Source: Gavia stellata (lineage: Eukaryota; Chordata; Aves; Gaviiformes; Gaviidae). From it: a stretch of DNA of 64,000 bases. The stretch spans positions 62,001-126,000 of the forward strand of contig NW_026776931.1 in NCBI RefSeq assembly GCF_030936135.1, read 5' to 3'. The translations under genes were made by a program, and so were the position numbers. Shown one piece after another: positions 10,101-21,600 of the stretch. How positions within the stretch are numbered: position 1 is the first letter of the stretch; every line of letters starts with the position of its first letter. Below the pieces are notes generated by a model. It saw only the letters and a program-made list of their open reading frames with translations, ran no database searches and was not told the origin of the DNA.

Positions 10101-13100
10101 GCTCCCCCCATCCCGTGGCGAGGATCACCGCGCCGGCCCCCCCACCCAGAGGAGAGCATCGCCGCGCCGCCCCACTAGAGGAGAGCATCACCGTGCCGCC
10201 CTGCCATGCTCCGGAGGAGAGTATCACCGTGCCATCTGCACCCCCCGGAGGGGAGCATCACCATTTGGAGTTTTTTGGGAGTCCTGCACCATTTGGAATA
10301 TCTTCGGGGGAGTCCTCCACCCTTGGGAGTATTTCTTGGGGAGCCCTACACAGTTTGGACTAATTTTTTGGGGAGTCCTGCACGGTTTGGAGTAATTTTT
10401 TGGGGAGTCCTGCACGGTTTGGAGCAATTTTGGGGGGAGTCCTGCACCATTTGGAGTAATTTTTGGGGGACTCCTGCATGGTTTGGAGCAATTTTTGGAG
10501 GGAGCCCTACAACGTTTGGAGTATTTTTGGAGGAAGTCCTGCAACTTTTGGAGACTTCTTTGGAAGGAGTCCTGCACCCTGGGCCTTTTTTTGAGCTCTG
10601 TACCCTTGGTCTTGTTTTGCAAGGGTCACCATTTTGTTTTTTGGGTGCCCTTTCTGCTTTTGCTATTGTTTGGAACATTACAAAGCCCGTTATTTCTGGA
10701 ATGCATCGCCACGACTACCCCCATATCGTGGAGAGCATCGCTGCGCCGGACCCCCAGGCAGAGGAGAGCATCGGAGAGCCGCCCCGCCAGATGTGAGTAT
10801 CACTGCGCCGCCCCTCCCCGGAGGGGAGCATCACCATTTGGGTTTTTGGGGAGTCTTGCATCATTTGGAGTACCTCTTGGGGAGTCCTGCACCATATGGA
10901 ATATTTTTTGGGAGTCCTGCACCATATGGAATATTTTTTTGGTAGTCCTGCACCATCTGGAGTAATTTCTGGAGGGAGCCCTGCATCGTTTGGAGTATTT
11001 TGGAGGGAGCCTTCCCCCTTTGGAGTTTTTCTTGGGGAGTCCTGCACTGTTTAGAGTAATTTTTTGGGAGTCCTGCATGGTTTGGAGCAATTTTTTGGGG
11101 GAGTCCTGCACCTTATGGAATATTTTTCTGGGAGTCCTGCACCATATGTAATATTTTTTGGGGAGTCCTGCACCATATGGAATATTTTTTGGGAGTCCTG
11201 CACCATTTGAAGTAATTTTTGGAGGGAACCCTGCACCGTTTGGTGTTTTTTTTGGAAGGAGTCTCACACCCTGGGGCTTTTTTTGAGCTCTGTACCCTTG
11301 GTCTTGTTTTGCAAGGGTCACGGTTTTGTTTTTTGGGTGCCCTTTCTGGATTTGCTGGTTTTTGGAATATTACAAAGCCCATTATTTCTGGAGTGCATCG
11401 CCACGATGACCCCCCATCTCGTTGACAGCATCGCCGCGCCGGCCCCCCCACCCAGAGGAGAGCATCGCAGAGCCGCCCCGCCAGAGGTGAGTATCACCGC
11501 GCTGCCCCTCCCCGGAGGGGAGCAACACCATTTGGGTTTTTGGGGAGTCTTGCATCATTTGGAGTATCTCTTGGGGAGTCCTGCACGGTTTGGAGTAATT
11601 TTTTGGGAGTCCTGCACCATATGGAATATATTTTTGGGAGTCCTGCACCATATGGAATATTTTTTGGGGAGTCCTGCACCATATGGAATATTTTTTTGGG
11701 AGTCCTGCACCATATGGAATATATTTTTGGGAGTCCTGCACTATATGGAATATTTTTTGGGGAGTCCTGCTCCATATGGAATATTTTTTTGGGAGTCCTG
11801 CAGCATTTGGAGTAATTTTTGGAGGGAGGCCTGCACCGTTTGGAGTATTTTGGGGGATCCTTCCCCTGTTTTGAAGTTTTTCTTGGGGAGTCCTACACGG
11901 TTTGGAGTAATTTTTGGAGGGAGCCCTGTACCCTTTGGTGTATTTTTTGGAAGGAGTCCTGCACCCTGGGGCTTTTTTTGCGCTCTGTACCCTTGGTCTT
12001 GTTTTGCAAGGGTCACCGTTTTGTTTTTTGCTTGCCCTTTCTGGTTTTGCTGGTTTTTGGAATATTACAAAACCTGTGATTTCTGGAGTGCATCACCACG
12101 CCGCCCTCCCCCATCCCGTGGAGAGGATCACCGTGCCGTCCCCCCCACCCAGAGGAGAGCATCGCCGTGCCACCCCGCCATGCCCCGGAGGAGAGTATCA
12201 CCGTGCCACCTGCCCCCCCCGGACGGGAGCATCACCATTTGGGTTTTTTGGGAGTCCTGCACCCTTTGGAGTATTTCTTGGGGAGCCCTACACAGTTTGG
12301 AGTAATTTTTTGGGGAGTCCTGCACCCTTTAGAGTAATTCCTTGGGCATCCTGCACCATTTGGAGTATTTTTTTTGGAAGGAGTCCTGCACCCTGGGGCT
12401 TTTTTTGAACTCTGTGCCCTTGGTCTTGTTTTGCAAGGGTCACCGTTTTGTTTTTTGGGTGCCCTTTCTGGTTTGGTTGGTTTTTGGAATATTACAAAAC
12501 CTGTGATTTCTGGAGTGCATCGCCGCGCCAGCCCACCCACCGAGAGGAGAGCATCGCCACGCAGCCCCGCCATGCCCCCGAGGAGGGTATCACCATGCCA
12601 CCTGCACCCCCCGGAGGAGAGCATCACCATTTGGGGTTTTTTGGGAGTCCTGCAGCATTTGGAATATTTCTGGGGGAGTCGTGCACCCTTTGGAATCTTT
12701 CTTGGCGAGCCCTACACGGTTTGCACTAATTTTTGGGGGAGTCCTGCACTGTTTAGAGTAATTTTTTGGGAGTCCTGCACGGTTTGGAGTAATTTTTTGG
12801 GAGTCCTGCACCATATGGAATATTTTTCTGGGAGTTCTGCACCATATGGAATATTTTTCTGGGAGTTCTGCACCATATGAAATATTTTTTTTGGAGCCCT
12901 GCACCATTTGGAGTAATTTCTGGAGGGAGCCCTGCATCGTTTGGAGCATTTTGTAGGGAGCCTTCCCTCGTTTGGAGTTTTTCTTGGGGAGTCCTCAACG
13001 GTTTGGAGTAATTTTTGGAGGGAGCCCTGCACCCTTTGGTGTATTTTTTGGAAGGCGTCCTGCACTCTGGGGCTTTTTTTGAGCTCTGTACCCTTGGTCT

Positions 13101-14160
13101 TGTTTTGCAAGGGTCACCATTTTGTTTTTTGGGTGCCCTTTCTGGTTTTGCTATTTTTTGGAATATTACAAAGCCCGTTATTTCTGGAGAGCATCGCCGT
13201 GCCGGCCCCCTCACGCGGAGCAGAGCATCGGAGAGCTGCCCCGCCAGAGGTGAGTATCACCTCGCCGCCCCTCCCCGGAGGGGAGCATCACCATTTGGGT
13301 TTTTGGGGAGTCTTGCATCATTTGGAGTACCTCTTGGGGAGTCCTACATGGTTTGGAGTAATTTGTTGGGAGTCCTGCACCACATGGAATATTTTTTGGG
13401 GAGTCCTGCTCCATTTGGAATATTTTTTTGGGAGGCCTGCTCCATTTGGAGTAATTTTTGGAGGAAGCCCTGCTCCATTTGGAGTAATTTTTGGAGGGAA
13501 CCCTGCACCATTTGGAGTATTTTGGGGGAGCCTTCCCCCGTTTGGAGTTTTTCTTGGGGAGTCCTACACGCTTTGGAGTAATTTTTGGAGGGAGACCTGC
13601 ACCCTTTGCTGTATTGTTTGGAAGGCGTCCTGCACCCTGGGGCTTTTTTTGAGCTCTGTACCCTTGGTCTTGTTTTGCAAGGGTCACCGTTTTTTGGGGG
13701 GTTTTTGGATGCCCTTTCTGGTTTTGCTGTTTTTTGGAATATTACAAAACCCGTGATTTCTGGATTGTATTGCCACGCCGACCTCCCAGAGGAATGCATC
13801 ACCTTTTGGTTTTTTGGGAGCCGTTCTCCTTTAATTTTTTTGGATGTTCCTGCACCGTTTGGTTTTTGTGGGAGCTCTCCAAACTGGTTCTTTTTTGTAC
13901 CTCTGTACCCTTGGGCTTCTTTGGAATGTGTCACCATTTAGTTTTTTGGGAGCCCTTTACGCCTTTGGTCCTTTTTGGAATATTACCAAACCCGTTTTTT
14001 CCAGAGGCCTTAACAGCACTGCCCTGGAGGATTTTTGGGCAGTCCTGCACCGTTTGGAGTAAGTTTTTGGCAGGATCCCTGCACCGTTTGGAGTAATTTT
14101 TTGGTAGGAGCCCTGCACAGTTTGGAGTAATTTTTGGAGGTAGTCCTGCACTCTAGGGCT
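7164..14160. repeat. Higher-order minisatellite array (about 31-bp units in 0.43-0.70-kb blocks)
   Basis: Each higher-order unit has three parts: an anchor of about 140 bp containing GAGCTCTGTACCCTTGGTCT; a GC- and CpG-rich block of about 120-200 bp built on GAGGAGAGCATC motifs; and a run of 29-35-bp units of the form GAGTCCTGCACCATTTGG followed by a T-run and a G-run. Anchors lie near 7266, 7781, 8443, 8931, 9409, 9979, 10593, 11285, 11982, 12409, 13082 and 13652. My hand counts of short units per block are about 8, 12, 5, 6, 9, 9, 13, 13, 4, 13 and 10. Many open frames of 60-346 codons occur on both strands, but they shift frame from unit to unit and share no conserved start, so I treat them as non-coding. 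I do not recognise this satellite family. Confidence 0.9.
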
Positions 14161-14330
14161 TTTTTGGATCCCTCCAACCCGGCACTTTTTTGTAGCTCTG
14201 TACTCTGGGGCTTGTTTGGAGCGCGTCACCATTTAGTATTTTGGGAGCCCTTTACGGCTTTTCCACTTTTTTTTTGATATTCCAAAACACAGGTTTTCCA
14301 GAGGCCTTCACAGCGCTGCCCTGGAGGAGT
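13800..14330. repeat. Diverged edge copies of the minisatellite anchor and units
   Basis: The array's right edge has two degenerate anchors (near 13897 and 14193, the latter with CTCTGTACTCTGGGGCTT) and at least three short units around 14041-14140. Each is followed by a shared segment with CAGAGGCCTT.ACAGC.CTGCCCTGGAGGA (near 14000 and 14300). These copies are more diverged than the central ones, as expected at the edge of an array that is homogenised internally. They run directly into the CpG island at about 14330. Confidence 0.75.
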
Positions 14331-15080
14331 GCATCACTGTTTTGGTTGTTGGGGCGGACTGGCACAGGTCCCCGGGGGTCTCCTGCCCTGTGCCGGACGG
14401 GGCCCGCTCGGAAAGGCTGCAGGCGCGCTGCTCCGCCGGGACGGAGCCTCCGCTCGCTGCCCGGCCGTGCGCGCGATAAAAGCGGAGCGTCGGTCTCCTC
14501 TGCCGCAGTTGCCGTCTGTCTCTGTCCCGGTCGCGCTGCGAGAGGTTCTCCCCCTCGGGCCCCGCCGCTGCCTCCGCAGCCCCCCGCTCCCCCGGAGCGA
14601 GTCCCGCACGCTCCCCGCCCCCCGGCAGCTCCCCGCTCCGGCCGTGACCCCCCCGCCGCCCCGCGGGAGCCCGGTTCTCGCCGCGGGACGTGGCCGACAC
14701 GAGCCCTGCGCTCCGCTCGCCCTCCGCCCGCCGGGTCCTGTACCCCGGCCGCCCGCTTCCTCCTCCCCGCCGTCCCGCCTCTGCTCCCGGGCAGCGCTCA
14801 GGCCCCGGGAGCGGACCACCCCCTCCGCCCCTTCCCCGGCAGAGAACCCGCCGGGCGGGCCCCGCCCCCCGCCCCGGCTCCGCCCCTTCGCTCCGGCTCC
14901 GCCCCTTCACTCCGGCTCCGCCCCTTCACCCCGGCTCCGCCCCTTCACTCCAGCTCCGCCCCTTCGCTCCGGCTCCGCCCCTTCACCCCGGCTCCGCCCC
15001 TTCGCTACGGCTCCGTCCCCCCCCCGCGGCCCCGTTATTACAAACTGCAGCGAAACGGCCGCGGGGAAAAGCAAATGCAC
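14330..15080. promoter_or_regulatory. CpG island beside the minisatellite array
   Basis: This is a sharply GC- and CpG-rich segment with many CCGCCCC/GGGCGG-type GC boxes and a GATAAAAGC element near 14475. Long open frames exist on both strands (for example 14241-15146 plus and 14910-14308 minus), but the translations are low-complexity P/R/A/S sequence without a domain, as expected for unselected GC-rich DNA. A promoter role is inferred from composition only. No downstream exon could be identified on either strand. Confidence 0.6.
14876..15008. repeat. Seven tandem 19-bp GC-box repeats
   Basis: The unit GGCTCCGCCCCTTCxCTCC recurs seven times at exact 19-bp spacing, with variation almost only at positions 15-18, and ends in a partial eighth unit. 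Each unit carries one CCGCCCC box (an Sp/KLF-type site on the minus strand as GGGGCGG). This is a tandem array of identical GC boxes inside the CpG island. Confidence 0.9.
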
Positions 15081-18000
15081 AAATTCTCTCTGCAGTTGCT
15101 GAAGGGTCTAGACCACCATAAACCCTCTCTGTCTTTCACCAGCTGACATAGCCCCTCTCTGTTTTTTTGGTCTGAGACTGTTGCTCTCCACTTCTTTTAC
15201 TCATCCATCAGGTTACAAGTGGCTGCCAGGGCAACGCAGGACCCCGATTAAGAATGCGTTTTTGGGGGAGCTGTAAGGAAAACACTGTGGCATGGCCATC
15301 AGCTGGTGGCAATGGGGTCACTCCACATCAAATGCTCCCAGCTGAGACCAAGGAGGAAGGAAATCCACATTCAGGCTCCATCCAGGAGCTCAGGCCAAAG
15401 ACTGTGAGTGCCACGTAGAAGCTGTAGTTTTAGTTGTATGTCTTAGACTTACTGAAAAATGGAAGATTGTAAAGAATTTCTTGTTTGGTTACAAAAGCAC
15501 TTAGGACCTTTAATGTGAGCAATATAATTTATTGAGAGTATAGTTGTAGTTTAAGAATCAATAAACAAGCCTTTAAAAAACTATATAAATTACCCTTGGA
15601 GTAATTTGCACCCAAATCTGGGGAGAGGGTTGGAGCCATGTAGGTGGGAGTGCAGGTCCCGCATCCCGCCAGTAAAGCGTGGGACAGGCTAAGAACCAAC
15701 ATCTTCAGCTCACGCAAGCAGCAGAGCTGGGACTGGGCCACTGCTTTGCCCAGGTGCCAGCACCTGAAGTGCCCTGGGATGCCACCGCACAGCTGGGGAC
15801 GGTGTCCCGGGGCTGGGGAGTGAAGGCCATGTCTTTGGGGGGCTTTGGGGGTCAGTGTAGGTGTTTATATCTGTATTGGCAATGCTCCTTTTTATTTGTT
15901 GGTTTTGTTATATTTTCCTGTTTCGGGGCCTCGATGCTGAAGAACTGCAGCGATATGTCTGCAATTTAACCTTTTCCATGGAAAGTTATTTTCAAAATAA
16001 ATAAATAAATAAATAAATAAATTTAAAAAAAAAAAAAAAAAAGAAAAAAATGGAGAAGAAAAAACCCTTTTGCCTCTTTGTTTCCCTCCAGCACAGCCTG
16101 GCTCTGCCTGATCCTCTCCCCTGGAGGTAGGGGACATCTCACCAGTCCAGCCCTGGTTGCACACCCAGCCTTGCTACATGGGTGCTATCACCCCTCTCCG
16201 CGGCAGCACAGCAATGCCCCGCGGAGAAACTGAGGCACAAACCACCACATGCGTGACAATGGTTACACCCCGCCTGTGTGACATAAGGGTGGCTGTGCCC
16301 GGGGTCCCAAGTCCTGGGAGCTGCTCCCAACCCCTGGAGCATCCTTCCGTGCCCCTGCGGGGAGCTCTTGAGGGTGACATGGTGTCAGTGCCTGGGGCTA
16401 TCCCTCTGCTTGTGCCATGTCCCCACTTGGCCCTGTAGATGCCCTGAGAAACACAAGTGGCTTCAGAGCCCTCTTGGGTACAGGGCGGTGAGAGGAGCCG
16501 CACAGAAACCGCAGGAATAGCCAAGCCCTCGCGAGGCCAATTACCCCGAGGAGCGGTTGGGCTCTGCCAAGGCAGGGAAGAAAAGCAGCGCACGCTCAGC
16601 TGCCAGCCCGGCTGGCGCAGGCAGGGTGAGGGGTGGCGGGTCTGGGGGCAGCAGGTTCGGGGAGCCCCATGGGGAGGGCAGGTTGGCTCAGGGATGTGGG
16701 GCTGGATGCGAGGCTGGCCAGGGCCAGGCTGTGGGTACCTCTCTGTGCCCACAGCTGTGGGGCAGTGCTGCCACTTGGGATGGTGGGAGAAGGGGCTGGA
16801 AAGGGACTCTGGAGAAACTGCCAGCAATGAGCCGGGGGGGTATTTACAAGCCAAAGATCCCAGGTGTGCTTTGCGCCCTTTTGCACTGTATTTTAACATG
16901 TTCAAACTGCAGTGTTTCTACCCTTTCTTTTTCATTTTACCAGAAATAACCTCTGCTGCTTTGACTTTTTTCATTTGACCAGCAAGCCAGGTTTTTTCTG
17001 CTGCCTCCCCTTGAATGTGGCGTTGCACCTCACGTTTGCACAGACTCTGGTAGTTTTTACACGATTTATTGGCAGACTGACTTTCTGTATATTTATTCAC
17101 CCTTTGCACCCTAGCTGGCAGCGGCGACATGGGTTGGGTGCCTCTATCCCAGCTCCCCCTCTTTGCTCTGAGGGCTCAGTCAACCCATGAAGGGGTGAGG
17201 GAACATTTTTGCTGGGTTTTCAGGAGATATACAGCACTATTCAGGGGAGCACACACAATTGTTCCCCAGGCTCAGAGAGGGGAGATTTCATTTTGGCCCT
17301 GGTTGCTCTTTGAATGAGGGGATGAGTGTTAGCAGAAAAAGCATGGATTGCTATAAAAAAAAGAGATGGCTCTGCTGTACACGGAGAAAAAGAAACCTTC
17401 CCAATCACACCAGCCCAGCGGGGAAAAGCACAAGACATGCTGAGCGCTGACCCTGGGCAGGGATCTTCTCTCTTGTACCCACAGGACAAGATCCCCTCTA
17501 GCAGGTGTCCCCATAAAACACGGGCAGGCAGTCATGGCTGGGCAATGTCACACACAGAAAACACAGTGCCCTGGCTGTGCATCGGCCCTCACAGCAGCCA
17601 GAGCCCGGTCACAGCTGTTTGCAGCATGATAAGGTGGGTTATGAAACACACCAAAGTTGTTGAACAAAAGAGACCAGCCGGGCTGTTTCAGCTCCTTTCC
17701 AGAGCCCGGGGTGGTTTGACAAGGGGAAGATGGATGAGAACACACCAGTCCCTTCACGCAGCAGGGGCCTTGCCTCGGTGCACCATGAGACGGCAGGCTG
17801 GGACTGTCCGTACTGATAAAAGCAGCTCCCTGTGCCAGGCTGGATGTGGTTTGTGAGGTTGCAGAGCCCTGTAACTGCCTCAGTGCGTGATAAACCCGGC
17901 CATCCCCACCTATGCCGCAGGAGAAGGCAGCACCTTCCCTGTGGTGGTAGCCTTTCTTTCTGGAAAATGGATGCTGGATGGGAGTGGAGTGACCTGCACT

Positions 18001-18329
18001 CCTGCAAATGTCTACATTTCCCTAATTCATACTCAAATCTCTACAATTTAATTTCCCTGGGCTCAAACCCCTGTAATCTTCCTCCACACCTCGTTTCTCC
18101 CTCACGGTGTGTGGCAGAGTGGCCCTGGGCCTGGCCGCCCCAACAGCTTGGCAGGGGGGAAGGCTGGGTGGCTTTGGACCCCCGTCAGGATGTCGTGTCC
18201 TGTGGGGACGTCGGTGATACTGGGGTTGGAGGAGTTCGACTCGGCCAGGCCGTAGTGGGGATGGCGGGCCTGGGGAGCCAGTCCTGCCCTGACAGAAATG
18301 GGGTGCCACCCTGGCACCCGCCACACCAC
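15081..18329. other. Intergenic stretch upstream of EXOC7, with an (AAAT)n/poly-A tract
   Basis: No exon, RNA gene or mobile element was recognised. The only simple-sequence feature is an (AAAT)n run followed by poly-A at about 15994-16050. Several open frames of 60-240 codons lie at 16157-16978 and 17326-18548, but they overlap on both strands and have no recognised similarity. Confidence 0.55.
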
Positions 18330-18618
18330 TTCCAACATGGCGGCGCAGCCGCCCACTACTCCCAAACTGCCCATTACGAGGGGCAGTGCGCATGCGCCTC
18401 TTCCCCTCTGGGGCAACAGCGCATGCGCGTTCAGGGCTGGTGCCTTTCCGGCCCCTACTTAAATGGAGACCACTCTCCAGGGGGCCCTTGGTCGTGCTGC
18501 ACATGCTCAATGTGTCTTGCCGCTCCCGAGATGGCGCCGCGGCAGTGACGGGAGGGCGGAAGAGGGTGTCTGCAGTGGGACTGAACGGTGGAGCACGGCC
18601 CTGGCGCTCCGCGGCAGG
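18330..18618 (+). promoter_or_regulatory. EXOC7: EXOC7 promoter region with two NRF1 palindromes and YY1-type sites
   Basis: Two perfect GCGCATGCGC palindromes lie at 18388-18397 and 18419-18428; this is the NRF1 consensus. YY1-type motifs AACATGGCGGC (18334-18344) and GAGATGGCGCC (18528-18538) flank them. There is no TATA box. This is a classic TATA-less housekeeping promoter, and it sits directly upstream of the EXOC7 start codon at 18619. The YY1 motif at 18528 may mark the transcription start, because such motifs often lie just downstream of it. Factor binding is inferred from motif matches. Confidence 0.75.
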
Positions 18619-21600
18619 ATGATCCCCGCCGAGGAGGTGTCGGCCCGCAGGAGGGAGATCGAGGGCAAGCTCAAGCAGGTAGGGCTGGGCTAGGGCCCTG
18701 CTGCGGGCCCTGCCGGGGCCGGGGCCTGGTCCCGGGCCCGCAGCCCCAGCGCGTTGCCTAGGAGATGGGCCTGGGAGCTGGCACGGAGGCCCCCTCCGGG
18801 CCTGGGAGCGTCCCGCGGCCCCCTAAGGGCCTGCTCACCCCGCTGCGGGCCTGGCAGCATCCCCAGGTCCCCTTCAGGGCCGAGGGCCCTTAGTTTTCAG
18901 GGTCAGGAGGTATTTCTGCCCCCCACTTTGGGGCTGGGGCCCTGCTCTTAGGGCCTGGTAGCTTCTGGGGGCTCTCCCTTCAGGTCCTCAGGTGCAGCCT
19001 GTGGGGCCAGCCCTTGCAGGTTGCTGTGTCCCGTCCGTCCCCCCCCACCCCATCTCTGGGCTTTGGTGACTTGAAAACAGCCCTTGGTGGTTGCTTTGCA
19101 TTGGCTGCTTGAGTTCACGGCTGTGTGGGGGATTTGGATGGTGCCTGTGCAACACCTGTGTTGTGCTGTGGCAGGCAAATGTGGTCTTGTGCCAGTGTGC
19201 CCCTGTGGTAAAGGTGTTAACGTTATATTGTGCTGTGACTTCAGTGTGCTAAGGCTCATGGGCTTGGGATATTAGAGGGAAATGAGTAATCCATAAACCC
19301 CTCACTTATGTTATGTGTCTCTCACCTCGGGTCAGTTGTTGTGATTTCTGCTAAGAGGTGGCATATTAAAATGTGGTGTCAGCATCAGATCAAACATTGT
19401 TTGCTGCAGTGTTTACCAGGACTTGTAAAAACGTACGTGTAGCATTTAGTGACTTAAATGCTCCATGTTCAGAATTGAAGACTAGTTTTTCATCCTACTG
19501 ACAGGAAGAAGAAACCCTGTCCTTTATCAAAGAGAGCCTTAAGAAGAGTGACCAGCTTACAAAGAACATGGTAAAAGGAGGTTCTTGAAGTTCAGCCCTA
19601 ATGTTGGGCCTCGGTTTACTTTTTCTTAGGACAATCTGTTTTCAAGACTGTCATTGTGCCTATCTGAGGAATGCAGAGTAATGAACCACTTGCTCTGCAT
19701 CTGTGTTTTACACTTCAGTGGCTGGGCGAAGTGGGAAACTGATGAATGTTTAAATCTTAAGCCTCTCTCCTGAGGAGATGAGGGCTCAAATGAGTCTGTC
19801 CTCTCTCTTGGGAATAGGTATTAATAGACCCCAGACTAGTTTGTGCAACAGCATCATGTTGTTGCTTCATAAAGTCAGGTCTCGTTTGGAGTTTTATTTT
19901 GAGAGTGTTCTGCTTAGGAGGTAGAAAGTAGTTACCATGCTCTAATTGCTCCTAAGCCCTCAGCTAGTATACTATGTCCCGTTTTGGGCTTAGTGCTTCA
20001 AGAAGGTCATAGAGGCACTGCCAGAGAAGTGTGGAAAACATAACGTAGGAGTGAGTCTTGAAGGAATTACTTTTTTGCCTAGAAAAGATGACATTAAGGC
20101 TCCATTTATGAGCTTACTAAGAGGTTTTCCACCTTTCAGAAGCAATATCGCAGTCCCTTTTAAAAACTAAATGTCTATGATGGAAAAGAAGGTTCTCGCT
20201 ATACTGGTCGTGTGTCGTCGTGTTGTGCATCTCATATTTGGGTCTTAGTGGTATGGAGCAAAGTGGCAGCCGGTTTATGTTTTTGTTCTTTTTACCTAGG
20301 GCACCTCTAGGCAGTTCCTGTGGTTTTGTTTTCTGCTGTCAAATAAAATTTTGCTCCTCCTTAGTACTGTCTTGAAACATTAGCTTCACACTTTACAAAC
20401 ATCTAATTCAAGCTTGGCCCGTCTCTGTATGGCAGATGACCTATTTTGTGATTATTAATACAAATTAGGACATAGAGGGATTAAACAGCCTGCTTTAGGA
20501 GCCATGGCAAATTAGTAGCAGAGCCCAAAAAGTGAAGCTGGGACTTGAAGGTCCCTGCTTGCCCTGCTCTAACTGCTGTCCAACTGTATGGGTCCAGGTG
20601 GAAGGATGTCCTCAGCTCTCTGTTTCTCTCTTGGCATGTAGGTTTCTATTCTTTCCTCCTTTGAAAGTCGTTTGATGAAGCTGGAGAACTCGATCATCCC
20701 TGTCCATAAACAGACAGAGAACCTGCAGCGCTTGCAGGAGAACGTGGAGAAGACCCTGTCCTGCTTGGATCACGTCATCAGTTACTACCATGTGGCTAAG
20801 GACACAGAGAAGATCATAAAGGAAGGGTGAGTTGAGCAGCTAGCTCTTACTGGGGTGCTTCATCCTGTTGAACTTTTGGTAGGGGACCTGACTCCACACA
20901 CTCATCATAATGTTCCTTGTACCCTTCCCACACTCTTTTCCCACTGTCAGTCCACAATGAAGCTGCCTGACTTGACCTTCAGCAATCCCCAGAGGGCAAA
21001 GTCTGCTCAGACCCTGGTGTCTCTTCCAGGATTTGCAGACATGCTGCCATATGAATCTCATGAGCACTGGTGGCTTCTCTTCTTTCCTCCACCCTTTTCC
21101 CAAAGGTTCTTCCTGCCCTGTTGATGTTGTTGCTGCATCCAGGATGAATCAGAACTGTTCTGGAGCCTGCTTTCAGTCTCTGGGAAGGTGCTGTGATGGC
21201 CCTTCTCTGGGGTGGGATGTGCAGCTTCCTCTACCTTCCCATCGGGGCCTGACTGGGAAAGGATGGCAAGGCTGAGAGTTGTGTGCTGCTCCATCATCAG
21301 TACTTCTGCACTTGCTGCATGGATTGGGTATTCTGCGGTGCTGCTGAGTGGAGGCAAAAGGGAATCCCATGACCTCCTCCTAGTTGAAGAAAAGGGAATT
21401 TAAATGTTCCTTGTTATTTTTATCCTGAGTTTGGTCTGGTGCTTTCTTGATACCTTCTTTCTTTGCTTCTTCTGTTTCTTTTTGGTTTTATTTTCAGCCC
21501 CACTGGGAGGCTGGAGGAGTACTTGAATTGCATGGACAAAATCCAGAAGGTGGTGGAATACTTCCAGGACAACAATCCAGACAGGCCAGAGCTGAACCGC

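Noticed and set aside
7666..12305. Long plus- and minus-strand open frames across the minisatellite as genes
   Set aside because: They overlap on both strands, change frame from unit to unit, and follow the repeat period. No conserved start or domain is visible.
7164..14160. CRISPR-like array
   Set aside because: The units are directly adjacent variants of one repeat without unique spacers, and the genome is vertebrate.
14241..15146. 301-codon open frame in the CpG island as a protein
   Set aside because: The translation is low-complexity P/R/A/S sequence, it overlaps frames on the other strand, and it crosses from satellite edge into GC-box repeats.
16157..18548. Open frames of 90-240 codons upstream of EXOC7
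   Set aside because: They overlap on both strands, lack recognisable domains and cross the promoter motifs.
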